64,000 bases of DNA. Origin: Zygnema cylindricum. Taxonomy: Eukaryota; Streptophyta; Zygnematophyceae; Zygnematales; Zygnemataceae. The stretch is from assembly GCA_037447655.1 (NCBI GenBank), contig JBBHKE010002682.1, positions 51,034-115,033 on the forward strand, read 5' to 3'. This document shows, in pieces, positions 32,343 to 45,109 of the stretch. The position numbers and the translations under genes were made by a program. The notes under the pieces were generated by a model. The model saw only the letters and a program-made list of their open reading frames with translations. It made no database searches and had not been told where the DNA came from. The stretch's first letter is position 1, and every line of letters begins with the position of its first letter.

Positions 32343-32817
32343 TGCTGAGGTAGGAAAAATACTATGGAAGTGAGAGAGAGGGAGAGAGAGGGAGAGAAAG
32401 GGAGAGAGAGGGAGAGAGGTCTCCTGTGTTACAAATGAAGCTCTCCTCAAGCTCTTCGTCAATCAAAGTCGGAGATTGTTTTTAAAACGGTTTCACGACT
32501 ACCGTACTGTACGGCCGTGCGCAAATTTTCCGTACATGTTTTGCGGGAAACGGACGTACGATTGTTGTCGTAAAGAAGTTTCTCACATGTATCTATTGTT
32601 TGAAAAAAAAGAAAATGACACGTTTCTAGATTTATGTAGCATGGGCGCTTCAAGAACGTACAGTGCACGTACAGTCCATCTCCACCGTAAAAGGCACTAA
32701 AAGACCGTTGAAATAAAACACTCTGCCACTGAGATTCACCTGTGTTCTTTTTATGGTCTAACACGTGGCGATCTTACAGAGTTATTGCGCGTCGTTTTGC
32801 GTTTATTCTTTTACTAG

Positions 32818-33375
32818 TAAATCAACGCCCGTTACACGGGCATGGACTGTATCCTGTTTAGTGTTTACAATGCCCGTTTATCGTGCCTTTTTGTCTTGCC
32901 CGTTGATCGTGATCGTTACACGCGCATGGACCGTGTCCTTTTTATCGAAACGTTTAAGTACTATTGTGCTATTTTAGATATCCGTACGGACATTTACAGA
33001 CGCGACCCAAAACAACACAAACATTGATGCAAAATAGAGTAAAAAATGAACGGCACGAAATCGTACTTCTTGAAACGGACGGCTAAACATTTTGAAGTTA
33101 CCCGTTTAGTGACGTCGGTCGAGGGACAACGTTACGCGTTTGCTGACGTCGCCCGAAGGACACGCCGGTAGTAAATCAACACGGGCATGGACCGTGTCCT
33201 GTTTTATCATACGCACGTTACAAATCAAAACATCTAAATACTATTGTACCGTTCTCGACGTCCGTACGGACAGACTCGAACCAAAACAAAACGATTGGAC
33301 GCAAAGTCTTTATACAATACTAGTTAATCAACGCCCGTTACACGGGCATGTACCCTGTTCAGTTTATCACGCCTG
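32818..33375. repeat. GCCCGTTACACGGGC hairpin repeat family
   Basis: The phrase AATCAACGCCCGTTACACGG then GCATG occurs near 32820 and 33328, with shortened forms near 32915 and 33173. Two of them continue into a longer shared block (GGACCGTGTCCT, then AAATACTATTGT, then CCGTACGGACA). GCCCG and CGGGC can pair across a 5-base loop. Confidence 0.65.
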
Positions 33376-33489
33376 TTTTTCATGCCCTTTTTTCATGCCA
33401 TGCCCGTTACAAAAACGAACACCCGTACCTTTTCCTTGGATGGATGGTCCTGTACCTTTTCCTGTAGTCGTTCGTAGAGACAATTGACG

Positions 33490-33920
33490 GCAACGTAACA
33501 TTGTGCCTGCGGACGCACGGCACCGTAACATTGTGTCTGCGGTACGGCAGTATGTACTGCCGACGCACGGCACTGTAACACTGTGCCTACGGTACGGCAG
33601 GATGTACTGCCGACGCACGGCAACGTTACATTACGCCAAAAGTACGGCGGTATGTATTGTTGACGGGCGGCAACTTAGAAAATTGCCAGCAGGCAGCAGC
33701 GTAGAAAATTGCCACCAGCGGCAGCGTAAAAAATTGCTCCTGGGCGGCAGCGTGTAAATTTGCCAGCGGCGTAGAAAATCGCCAGCAGGCGAAAGCGTAG
33801 AAGATTGTGAGCGGGCGGCAGCGTAGAAAATTGCCAGAAATTATGCCAGCGGTACTGCGGTCTATATCGCGACGGGCGGCAGCGCCACATTGTGCCCGCG
33901 GTACGGCCGTCCGTACTGTG
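33490..33920. repeat. Tandem hairpin repeats TACGGCAGTATGTACTGCCG
   Basis: A unit of about 50-60 bases holding GCACGGCACTGTAACACTGT and a tacggcag/ctgccg palindrome is repeated about three times (33500-33640). It passes into a shorter unit built on GGCAGCGTAGAAAATTGCCA (33660-33850). Confidence 0.7.
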
Positions 33921-33961
33921 TGTGACAGAAAAAAAAATTGACAGACACAGCGCCTATATAA

Positions 33962-35114
33962 GGGTACGTCCCCATGTAAGCAAAATTTTGAAAAAAAAAA
34001 TTGGACTGTAAACCGCCAATCGCTATTAGCGTGTAGGTTTCATTAGCGTATACAAATAATTACCGTGGTGTACGCTATTTAAGAATTTGAAAATTTTGGA
34101 AAAAATCATACATTCTAATTGTTTGATTATGGTAATTTAAGTCGGCCGAAGGACAAAGGGTACGTCCCCATGTATCGACTTTATTCTGTCGTTTTGACCC
34201 AAAACGCATTTCCGTACAATAAACACTTTAGCCGTACAATAAAATCAAATATTTTAAAGTACAACAAATGTCAAGTCGATACTTTGAATGTACTTCATGT
34301 TTGTCCACATTTTAACGAATTTCGGCGTTTTTTTCTTTTCGACCCCCGGGCAAGAGAATCCACCCCGTCAAAAAACTTCATCGAAAATCACCTCGCGACT
34401 TGATTTCAGGAAAAGTACCGCCCAAACAATTAAAGAAAAACGGTCCAAGCACGCGCCGCACGAGTGGGAAAATTTGAAGGACGAGGGAGAGCACTCGCTA
34501 TTTTTCTCCTTGCCCATCACGTGCATGTACGGAAAAGTCGAGCATGTACGAAAAAAAATCTGGACGGGTCTCGGACCTCCACTTTCATTATGGGTCCTTT
34601 GCTGAATTTTGCGCTGTCGTCGCTCCCTCTCACACTATCGCTTTTATCTCTCACTTTTTAAAATGAGGCACGATAATACTGGTATTAAATGAAAAACATT
34701 TAAAAAAAAAATATTTTGACTACTGTAATGTATATTTTTATTGCAAGTCAAGTGAGAAAAGTCGGAAAAACGAAATTCGATAGCCATGGCAGAAAGTTCT
34801 TGAATTTTGTGACGTCGATGTTGTCACAAGTGAGCATGGCGTCACAATGTCACAAAACCCTAAATGACTACAATGTCACAAAATTATTAAAAACCAAACG
34901 TCTACAATCGTCGTTGTTTTTGTTGACGTCACAAATCGTCGGAAGATTCGTAGTTGTCTTCAAACGTCACAAAGTTGTACCTACGTCTATAACCGCCACA
35001 TTTCAAAGTTTCGATTTCATTTTCGCACATAAGGACGCTTTCCAAAGTAGTTCAAAACACTTCACTATAGTCCAAAATATTTTTTCAGAGTATAGCTTAC
35101 ATGGGGGCGTACCC
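33962..35114. mobile_element. TIR-bounded non-autonomous element (1.15 kb)
   Basis: The 20 bases GGGTACGTCCCCATGTAAGC at 33962-33981 recur inverted at 35095-35114 with one mismatch. An internal direct copy of the first 17 bases lies at 34158-34174. The interior is AT-rich and shows no convincing protein. No clear target duplication is seen. The structure suggests a MITE-like DNA transposon derivative, but family assignment is open. Confidence 0.5.
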
Positions 35115-35124
35115 AAAGTTACTC

Positions 35125-35268
35125 GGTCACTTACGTGGGGCGAGGGGCAACGTTACCCGTTTGTTTACATCGATCGAGGGACACGCCGTTTATGGGTGCA
35201 AACAGACGGGAAGTGGGCCTATTTAACGGTTTTCAAACGGACAACCAAAGGTCTATAATTTGTATAAA
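35125..35268 (+). repeat. Dispersed repeat, copy 3
   Basis: It contains GCGAGGGGCAACGTTACC, TCGAGGGACACGCCG and ACCAAAGGTCTATAATTTGT, parallel to 3040-3180. A partial copy lies at about 33105-33175. Confidence 0.6.
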
Positions 35269-36870
35269 GATGAGGCGTAACATAATGTTTGACCAAACGA
35301 CAAAATACGCCTCGATATCTTGAGTACAGGTAAGGTATCATGCAGGGAGCTACATTAATTTTGACACTAAGATATAACTCATATTATTATATGCCACATC
35401 GTCTATACTTTATACATCGTGTATCGCTGTTACATCGTGAATCGTTATTAGTGTATAATAATTTTTAGTGTTAATAATGAATTAGTGTCATTTACGCTAA
35501 ATTGTGTATCAATCCGATTTTCAAAAAAATGATTAATTGTAATTCCTCCATAACCTTGATTTAGGTATACAGGATCCGTCGTCAAAATAGAGAGAGAAGT
35601 ACAAAATCTGACAATTCGTACCACGTCGTTTCCTTTTACTATAATTAATATATAATTCTAATTTGGGTCTGCAAATAAATAATCATTACGGAGTTCATAA
35701 TTATACACTAAAATAGGTACGAGAAAAAACCGGCGACAGCACAAGTTTATGTCCTTTCACGTAAGTTTGTTCATGACTCTAATAAGCGTTTTTTTCACGC
35801 GCAAGGAATATGATTACACTAAAATAGGTGTGAGGACAACATAAGACAAAACGTACGTTGTTGCGTCATAGAATTGATTCCATGCTTCGGGTTGTAAAAC
35901 AGAGTTACCTTATTATACTACGTAACCCTACAACTCTAATGCGTTCATTCACTTCAGTTTTGTAGTGTGTAATGAACAAAACTATAACGACATGTATTGC
36001 ATGTTTACGTTTCGTTTCAGATAACTTACATCCAACCTAGTGATTGATTTGAATTTCCTTGTCGTAAGCGTGGAGAACGAGCGTTTTATCACGTTAAATA
36101 TGGACCTTTAACTTTAATAAGGTGCTTGGTTGGTTGTTTTATTAGAATTCATGCATTGTAAATTGGGACTTAATTTTAATAAGGATGTGTTTAGTTAGAT
36201 AAAACGTCAAACAAACCACTTATTAGTATCTCTGTTAATTATGATTTAATGTAAAACGGAGAGAAACCACTTATTAGGTTGCCTGTTAATTCTTATTGGC
36301 GGTAATACGCGGACGAAAGCTGATGAACCGACGTTGGAAGAGTATCATTGGTTGTTGCCGAAAACACGTGGCATGTTTAATATCCACGTATTTCTTAAGC
36401 TGGTCGGATTTCGTAGATGACGTTGGGAAAACCGTTTGTCAAGGTTACTTAGCTCGCATTTTATCCCATCAAATTTTTGCCATACAACTTGTAAGCTAGA
36501 GGTGTTTAAATGGCGTTATAAATATTGTCGTCGACGATGTAAGTTTGGAAATATTCAACCAAATTGAACCAACTTTTACATGTTCCCGCTTCTATTCTCG
36601 CTTTTTTAAATATTTTTAAATTGAAAGCCATATCAAAGTTCAAAATTTGAATTTTAACGAAAAATTTAAAATGGCAATTCCCTCTATATTTACCGCGCAA
36701 ATTTACTTTCACTTGCATCTCGTGTATCATATATTTGTATTTTGATAATGACAACGACACTACCAACTCTTTGTCCTCATTTGCTTAGGTTGCCATTCTT
36801 TTCATTTTCTGCTATTCATATTTCCTATTTTTTAAGTAATATTAAGGGTTTGAAAGTATATGGACCCTCA
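35269..36870. other. AT-rich stretch, nothing recognised
   Basis: About 1.6 kb of AT-rich DNA with short open frames only. I see no exon, LTR or tandem array in it. Confidence 0.5.
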
Positions 36871-36875
36871 ACACA

Positions 36876-37548
36876 ATGTGGGGTGCCAACCTTGGCACTC
36901 AGTCAGTACACAATGAACAGGATGAGAGGAGCAGCGAGGAAAATGCATATCCAAATAAGGAAGAGAGTGAGGCGGGAGTCAAAACCTCAGTTGACCCGAC
37001 GACCATTGCAGAAAGTTTTTTTCCATCCCCGGCCAATACAAGAGGTTGTGTTGCCCACACGAAATTTCAACACATGTCGACTAAGGTAACTCGAATGCGA
37101 GTAATAAACTGGGTGTTGAAAAACTGCGAAATGAACATGTCGAAAAAACTCATTCTAAAGACCATGAAGAGGCTTTTGAAACATTTTACCGGAGTGTACA
37201 GTACAAGTAAGCCATTTTAGTCATACCTTCTCCCATTTAGTAAATGGTTTCGTTGCATCCTTTCATTTTTGCTATTACTTCCATTAAAAATGCATTTTTG
37301 TTGTGCCTTAAAATTTTTAGTACATTATTATGTTGGACCGCAACCTTTCCCTCTCAATCTATATCGTAACTCCTCATTTCCTCTCTATTAGTGCGTGATT
37401 TTTTATATTGACGGTTGATATGCATTGTGTTGTTTATTTTTTGTACTCTTTTCCTCATGTCCTAGGATTTCCATGTGGGGTCAACGTACGAGCAACGACA
37501 GGTCTTTTTCGCGCTGTTTGTGACAACATCAAGTCAACGCTTCAATGA
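36876..37548 (+). CDS. Possible two-exon hypothetical gene
   Basis: I do not recognise this protein. An open frame at 36876-37220 (MWGANLGTQSVHNEQDERSS, then KKLILKTMKRLLKHFTGVYS) has a possible donor ACAA/GTAAGC at about 37207. A pyrimidine-rich stretch and CTAG near 37465 could be the acceptor, leading into RFPCGVNVRATTGLFRAV and a stop near 37548. Base composition is a little richer than the flank. It may equally be a chance frame. Confidence 0.2.
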
Positions 37549-37749
37549 TGATTATGAGGAATACATTGAATGGATGATAACACCTCGTTAGAACAAAAGT
37601 GCGAATGATGGACGACAGTGGTTTGTTGTTTCAAGTGAACCACCGACGATTTCAAGTCCGAAACTCCAACCTTGGTAGTCATGAATGAAATTTGCGGGCG
37701 TTGATGTTGTTGTTGTTTTATGACTACTTTCCCAGGTGGTGAAGTAGTA

Positions 37750-40255
37750 GTTTTTGAGGAATTAGAGATGACTCTCAGCAAAAGCTAACAAGTATCCTAT
37801 CAAAACAACAATTTTGTAAACTAAACAGAAGTTTTCCAAACTCTACAAAAACAGAATCACAAGTTCAATTTAACTCAAATTCAGCACATAGGAAAAACAC
37901 CATACACATTGTCAACTCACAAAGTTAAAACATAATTGGTCTAGTAAACTATAAGATATAGAGTCTGCAAGTTTTTCAAAAACTGCCCTTTAATTTTCCA
38001 TATTCCCAAAACTGTATACTCAAATTTTACTAAGTCCTAAACTTTATACACTGAGTGAGTATTTAATGTTATCTAGTTAATCATATGACAACACTAGGCA
38101 CTGTAGTACTATAATGTTACTTGACAAGTACTAACAGCTGTACCTTATTGTACTGCAAATAATTCCAAACCCTATTTAATACTTTTCGCAATTCAAATAG
38201 TAACACACTAATTTATAATGTACTAAACCACAACACACTGTTTTCAAAATATTTTCAAAGAGAGGCTGTACATAATAATGTTTTTGTTTCTTAGTCCACG
38301 TCAGTCATAATAGTCCAAAAGAATGTGGTCCGAAGTACAAACCACCTGAGCGGGTACAATACGCTTAGTCATTTGTGGTCCCCGCACAAATCTCATCCGT
38401 TGACTCGATTCGTATCAACGATACATGTTGTTGCGTACAAAATATTTTTTCCCAATTGTCTGCCTTTAACTTCGTTCGTCCAATCATAAGAGTTTGCTCG
38501 TTCGATAGTCAACACCTGTAAGTTGTCGTCGGTCCCCTTTTAGGAATATTGTCACAAGTCTCAGATGTCGACACGTGTCCCTGTAGAAATACAATACACT
38601 CTATTGTCTTTCTGCTACTGTAACACTAATAAAGGTAAGTATTACACTTTGAGTTAGACAATAATTATTCGAAGTCCTAAACTCCTCCTCACAGTCCTAT
38701 CTACTGAGTACAAAGCTTTAATTTCAACATTCCCCTAAAGCTTTAGACTCAACTAGTTACTTAGCCCAATTGCACCTCTACATAACTGTGATTTTGGTGC
38801 TGGGAGAGCCTAGTTAACATGTTTGCAACCATATTTTCACCATCCAAATAACACAATTTGATGACTCTAGTAAGCACGTTTTTGCAAACAAAGTGCAACT
38901 TGATATCTATGCGTTTTTCTTAAAATCATGGTTGGGATTGGAGGCAATAACAATAGCTGCCTGTTGTTATACCAGATGACCTGGGGTCCAATCTGCATGT
39001 ATCCAATTTCATTTAAAACTGCCTTTACCCATAAAAGTTCTTTGAGGGCAGAGCTTGCTGCCATGTATTCCGACTCAATCGTTGACAGAGTTGTGATCTT
39101 CTGAAGCTTGTTGCTCTAGCAGCAAGTTCCCTTTCTAAACTGCAAGACAATACCAGTCGTCAATTTTTTGCTAGGCATGTCACCATAACTAACATCGCTC
39201 TTAGTTTGCAGTTTCACTTCTCCTCTTTCGAGAAAAAGTTTGAGGTTCCGAGTTCGTGCCAGGTATCTCAATACCCTTTTTTCAGCTTCCCAGTTTGATT
39301 TCTTTGGATTCTGCAAGCTGCTACTTAAAACACCAACAGTAGTAGCAATATCATGCCACGTGCATTTCATGAAGTAGATGAGGCTACTAATTACCTGCCT
39401 GTATGGTTTAAAATCCATAATCTCCTCCTCCCCTGACTTTAGACTCTGACTGACTAAAATACCAAAATCTGAGTCATCTACTTCCAATTTTTGCCTAAAG
39501 TCCATATGAGTCACACACCCTTATACTTCCTTTATTTTGAACTTTTCAAGTATATTTCCTATAGCCTTCTTTGTAGTCAGCATGATTAATTTCTTGTTTT
39601 TGTCTCTCTCTACTTGTATTCCTAAGATATACTAGGCCTCACCTAGGTCCTTCATCTCAAATCTTGATTTCAAGGCTGCTTTAATGTTGTTTATTTCAAT
39701 CATAGATTTGCTGATAAATAATAGATCATCTACATATACAACAATATAAAGTAATCCATCTTCCCCTTGCAGCACATACACAAAACGATTTAAGGTAATC
39801 TTTATAAAGCCTAGCCCAGTCAAAAACTCATCTAGCTTTAGGTTTATCAACCCATAGAACGACTTAAACAACTTGCACATTAACTTCTCCTTTCCGTTTT
39901 CTTCATACATTTCTTGTTTTTGCATATATATAGTTTCCTCCAACTCTCCATGCAAAAAGGTTGTCTTGGTGTCCATCTGATGTACTTCATATTTTCAATT
40001 GTAACTAGATTTGGCAGAATTATAGTAGTTGGAAATCTTACAAACGGAGAGAAAGTTTCTTTAAAATCAATACCCTCTTTCTGATTGTACCCCTTGGCCA
40101 GAAGTGTGGCCATATACCTTTCAATGGTGCCATATGTTTGCAGCTTTACCTTGAACACCTATTTATTGCTGATAGCTTTTATGTTCGGAGGAAGATCCAC
40201 CAACTCCCACGTTTGAGCCCCCATAATAGATTTCATTTCATCATTTGCTGCCTCG
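37750..40255 (-). mobile_element. Copia element G, truncated by element H
   Basis: This minus-strand element has a 3' LTR ending at 38729 (TTTCAACA on plus; the outer boundary near 37750 is not resolved). Its internal part is 38730-40255. It is cut at 40256 by the LTR of element H inside the RT N-terminal region (GAQTWELVDLPPN). It differs in sequence from the A, B/F, L/M and N lineages (ASSALKELLWVKAVLNEIGY). Confidence 0.75.
38867..40240 (-). pseudogene. Element G RT-RNase H
   Basis: Minus strand. The block 39880-40158 gives KVKLQTYGTIERYMATLLAK and EGIDFKETFSPFVRFPT. The block 39632-39976 gives MDTKTTFLHGELEETIYM and VYVDDLLFISKSM (YVDD intact). The block 39116-39514 gives YRQVISSLIYFMKCTWHDI and a stop at the Trp of CCWSS. 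The block 38867-39064 gives MAASSALKELLWVK. Frames are broken at each join, so it is inactive. Confidence 0.85.
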
Positions 40256-41231
40256 TGTAATTCTGTGACCTCCATTGGTACACAAAATGTCTAGCTTATA
40301 TGAAGCCTCTAGCATAATATTTGCACTTTTCACTTTGGCAATAAATAAGCCCCACCCCAGGACGCAAAAACTCTGACTAACTACACCCTTATGTAGCCTA
40401 AACTCCCTTGAGACCGAAGCAAAAAGAATCACTGAAATTTGTCACCTGAGCATTAAGTTATGGCTGACCAAAGTTGGCCTGTAAATATAAGTGCTCTCTG
40501 GGAGAGAGGCCGAAATCTAAAATATATTCTAGGTCCTAAAATCCCTCTCTAAGCCTACTACTAGTGTACCTAGCCAATCAGAAGACTGTAAGGTACAAAA
40601 AAGTACAGTAGTACAGTAGTACTTCTTGTACGACCATAGTACGGCATGGCCGCTCTGCTGACGCGTGTCAGTTTTGCAGCCGTAGTTGCTCCTCCCGCAA
40701 TTTCCGCTGTCCAACCATGTACTACTATGTGTCATCCGCCGACATCGTCTACGCAAACCGCCAAACTACCATTCTTGAATACCGTCTCTTTTGTGTGCCA
40801 TTCGATCTAATGTGGACATTTGATTTCGTCCGTCGAAATAAAATATCGTTTCGTGAAATCCGTGCGATCCGTATTTTTTGCGTTTCGGCATATTACTTTT
40901 TTGATTTCGCCCCGTAATTAGTTAAATGAAATATATTGCGTCGTACATGTCTTAACAAATATCGTAGCATATATGTGTATAGCTTTCTACAAGACCTACC
41001 GGATAAGGCGGACGGCTAATCCGTACGGCTGTCATCCGGAGGTCACCGGATCAAATCCTTATATTGACTGCTTATCTTTTCCAAGGAACTACGACTTGTT
41101 TTTTATCCTTGTGTCTCTCTCCTTGCCTGCATGGGGCAACCATGGCTGCTTGCAAGTCCTTAGTGACTAAAACAAGTATAAAGGCTGCAGTAAGACCAAA
41201 AGAGTAAGATTATAAATACCCCTTTTCAACA
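40256..41231 (-). repeat. LTR of element H
   Basis: TGTAATTCTGTGACC at the left on plus, TTCAACA at the right, with CTCTTTTTATTTTCTAG (purine tract on minus) just outside. A tRNA-like module lies near 40990-41065. LTR I (47291-48399) is its relative in opposite orientation. Confidence 0.8.
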
Positions 41232-41504
41232 CTCTTTTTATTTTCTAGTCTATCTTTTCTTTCAGTCCACACTTCGCCCTACAAAATATCAATTTGGGAG
41301 AGTGAACCGGTTTAGTCATCATATCTTCAACCATCTCTCCATCCGATCTTTATTCCAAACTAATTGTTTTATTCTCAACCTTTTCTCTAACAAAGCTCAA
41401 ACGAATATCCATATGTTTTACTTTAAAGTGATGCTATGAGTTTGCTGCAACTGCAATTCCAACTTGATTGTCACATAATATCTTTTGCACTCCATTCTTC
41501 ATAT

Positions 41505-42805
41505 TGTTGTTCTTTGGTCTAAAATAGACCGCAGAAGCGACCCAAACTATCATGCAAAAAGCTAAGCCAAAAATAGGTCGACGAACAATCATTTGAAATG
41601 CATCCTCCATTTAACATACAACAACATTTAGGGTTTCATGGAATAATCAACATAAATAAACCCTATGACAACATCTAAGGTTTGATGGAATAATCGACAT
41701 AAACAAACCCTAGGACAAATGCATAAACAATGCATATCAAACATATATAAAATAACATAAATAAATAATAACAAAAAGAGTGCAATCTCACATAAATATT
41801 AGATAAACAAAAGTATATCAATAAACATATTACTCAAATGCATGACCTAATCGGCAACCCTAAAAGTCTACATCTTCGGTCCCCACTTTACTAACCAGCA
41901 TTGATTATTAATTCCTAACAAAGCTCATTCCTATATATACACTTGTGAGCTGTCAATGAATCACTAAGTGTCAAAATAACCAACATACATTACGTATCTG
42001 TCACAATATCCTATTTAATCATAATTAAACTGCTATTAAGAATAAACTAATCGTAAGCGTACACCTGAGAGTCAAGCAATCGTAAGCGTACACTTGTCTA
42101 TAAATACGACACATAAATACACAATTTAAAGTGTCTAAACCCTAAATGATCACGTAAATAAAACCTGTCATATTCAACACTAATTTATTAATGCGCAAAA
42201 GACAAAACATTGTTGCTCCAAATATTTACACCGACGCGTCCGCAAAATACGCGTCATAAACGACAACTCGCTTAGTCACTTGTAGATAAATCCACGTAGT
42301 GAACCGACATCGTATATGTACGGTCCACCAGATAATGCGTCATAAAAACAATGTGATCTCTTGAAAAATATCGGCGGCCTTTGTCCGCCGTCCGTAACTC
42401 TTATTTGGCACCGTCGATGTCGTGCCGCGTGGACACAAAAACCAAACAAAAATTCCACTTGTCAACAATATCGTACAGCCGAATTTATTTCCGTACCGAG
42501 ACCACGTACTATGTCATAAATTCCGCCGGTCAAAACTAAAGTACACCTGTCGCATTTTGATTTGTACGGTTGGCGTACATTTTCAAATACTTCGAATATT
42601 TCAAATCATCGTCGGATCGCTTCGCGATCCGCCGTCCATTTCTTAGCGCATTCCGCGCCACTCAGTTTGTTCTTTATGTCCATTTAATTTCACTCGCACA
42701 CTTACTCCCCCGATCCACAAATCTCTTCAAATCTCCACAGTATATCAAGTAAATATATATGCACGCGCACGCATGTACGAAACTGAATCTTCCCAAAAAC
42801 CAACA
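41505..42805 (-). repeat. 3' LTR of the non-autonomous element
   Basis: 1301 bp, TGTTGTTCTTTGG to AAACCAACA on plus, direct repeat of 43804-45104. It includes a perfect 8-bp palindrome region GATCGCTTCGCGATC near 42614-42630. Confidence 0.95.
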
Positions 42806-43789
42806 CTCCCCCGAAGATTTAGTTTCGTAAATCCATGACGCCACGTTATCATCTGTCACACTCCATAGATTTACGTCATCAGCTGTCACCACTGTCACCT
42901 CCTGCTGTCTCTTCCATCTGTATCCACCAAATGCCTCCGCCAGAAGTTTCCCACTTGTTCCACCATCGCTTCCGCTAACTCCACATACCATCCAAATTTC
43001 ATAATACATAATATATATATTTTCATTTTCTTTTCTCTTTTCTCAACAATATCTAAATCCGAAAATTTCCCATAAAAATACATAAATAATAAACTATTTT
43101 CCGAAAATCAATTCTACCAATAATAAATAAAATTCCAACAAAAATTACCACATTTTCCTCTAACTACCATAAAAATTTCCAAAAATAAAACTTTCCAAAT
43201 TTTCTAAATTTCGCAACCCGTGTACTTAATCCCACAAAATAAAACATTAAAAATAAAAGTAAATAAAATCTACATTCTCTATCCCAATTTTAAGCTCCAT
43301 TAATGTTACATTTCCTAAAACTACCAACAATCCAAAAAATAAAATCTCATAACATCCCATAATTATAGATCCACAAATTCGGATCTTTCACCAAATGCCA
43401 CATCTCCACCTTTCGGATCTCTCCCCCAAACGTCGAAACTCCTCTTTCCACATCTCTCCACTAAATGTCAAATCTCCACTAATGTCAAAACTTCGTATTC
43501 CACATTTCGAAATGCTTCATCAAAAATAAACATGTATTTTCCAAAAATAAAATATCATTTCTCAAAATAAATCATTTTCATTGAGGGTAGACATTTCGGC
43601 ACTGTCACTAAGTTAACCCTTGGGGCGATGCAAGATTAAACTTGGCACATACCAACACTATGATAAGGCCGATCTCATGGGTACACAGACACCATTACTG
43701 CAATACAACCAGCAAGGACAATATTAACCCGCTACAATGCGTGTGACAAAAACCTACATCGACTTAACCTAACATATGATAGATGGGTT

Positions 43790-43803
43790 GTGGGCCCATA
43801 ACC
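43790..43803 (-). promoter_or_regulatory. Primer-binding site of the non-autonomous element
   Basis: The plus strand GTGGGCCCATAACC directly abuts the LTR. It equals the anticodon stem-loop of plant tRNA-iMet, so the minus-strand RNA can pair with it. Confidence 0.75.
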
Positions 43804-45104
43804 TGTTGTTCTTTGGTCTAAAATAGACCGCAGAAGCGACCCAAACTATCATGCAAAAAGCTAAGCCAAAAATAGGTCGACGAACAATCATTTGAAATGC
43901 ATCCTCCATTTAACATACAACAACATTTAGGGTTTCATGGAATAATCAACATAAATAAACCCTATGACAACATCTAAGGTTTGATGGAATAATCGACATA
44001 AACAAACCCTAGGACAAATGCATAAACAATGCATATCAAACATATATAAAATAACATAAATAAATAATAACAAAAAGAGTGCAATCTCACATAAATATTA
44101 GATAAACAAAAGTATATCAATAAACATATTACTCAAATGTATGACCTAATCGGCAACCCTAAAAGTCTACATCTTCGGTCCCCACTTTACTAACCAGCAT
44201 TGATTATTAATTCCTAACAAAGCTCATTCCTATATATACACTTGTGAGCTGTCAATGAATCACTAAGTGTCAAAATAACCAACATACATTACGTATCTGT
44301 CACAATATCCTATTTAATCATAATTAAACTGCTATTAAGAATAAACTAATCGTAAGCGTACACCTGAGAGTCAAGCAATCGTAAGCGTACACTTGTCTAT
44401 AAATACGACACATAAATACACAATTTAAAGTGTCTAAACCCTAAATGATCACGTAAATAAAACCTGTCATATTCAACACTAATTTATTAATGCGCAAAAG
44501 ACAAAACATTGTTGCTCCAAATATTTACACCGACGCGTCCGCAAAATACGCGTCATAAACGACAACTCGCTTAGTCACTTGTAGATAAATCCACGTAGTG
44601 AACCGACATCGTATATGTACGGTCCACCAGATAATGCGTCATAAAAACAATGTGATCTCTTGAAAAATATCGGCGGCCTTTGTCCGCCGTCCGTAACTCT
44701 TATTTGGCACCGTCGATGTCGTGCCGCGTGGACACAAAAACCAAACAAAAATTCCACTTGTCAACAATATCGTACAGCCGAATTTATTTCCGTACCGAGA
44801 CCACGTACTATGTCATAAATTCCGCCGGTCAAAACTAAAGTACACCTGTCGCATTTTGATTTGTACGGTTGGCGTACATTTTCAAATACTTCGAATATTT
44901 CAAATCATCGTCGGATCGCTTCGCGATCCGCCGTCCATTTCTTAGCGCATTCCGCGCCACTCAGTTTGTTCTTTATGTCCATTTAATTTCACTCGCACAC
45001 TTACTCCCCCGATCCACAAATCTCTTCAAATCTCCACAGTATATCAAGTAAATATATATGCACGCGCACGCATGTACGAAACTGAATCTTCCCAAAAACC
45101 AACA
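43804..45104 (-). repeat. 5' LTR of the non-autonomous element
   Basis: Partner of 41505-42805; the same length and almost the same sequence. Confidence 0.95.
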
Positions 45105-45109
45105 CATAT

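Larger units (their letters stand above)
32343..33961. other. Repeat-rich flank upstream of the Rieske gene
   Basis: No gene is recognised. A GA-rich tract (32360-32420) is followed by repeats with GCCCGTTACACGGGC (32820-33370) and then hairpin tandem repeats (33490-33920). Confidence 0.5.
41505..45104 (-). mobile_element. Young non-autonomous LTR retrotransposon (TRIM/LARD-like)
   Basis: Two 1301-bp direct repeats (41505-42805 and 43804-45104) begin TG and end CA and are flanked by a perfect CATAT duplication (41500-41504 and 45105-45109). By eye they are almost identical; one difference is C at about 41840 versus T at about 44139. The 998-bp centre has no protein-coding frame. Read on the minus strand, the right LTR is followed by GGTTATGGGCCCAC, the tRNA-iMet anticodon-arm primer site, and the left LTR is preceded by the purine tract CTTCGGGGGAG. 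It must be moved by enzymes of another element, most simply the copia lineage that shares its primer site. Confidence 0.9.

Noticed and set aside
33503-33890. CRISPR-like array
   Set aside because: Repeats are adjacent, variable in length and palindromic without unique spacers; the sequence is eukaryotic nuclear DNA.
34716-35258. 180-residue open frame
   Set aside because: It crosses the inverted end of the TIR-bounded element and the dispersed repeat, has no recognisable domain and shows no splice context.
42276-42646. Small frames repeated at 44575-44945
   Set aside because: They lie inside the two LTRs of the non-autonomous element; duplication reflects the LTRs, not a gene family.
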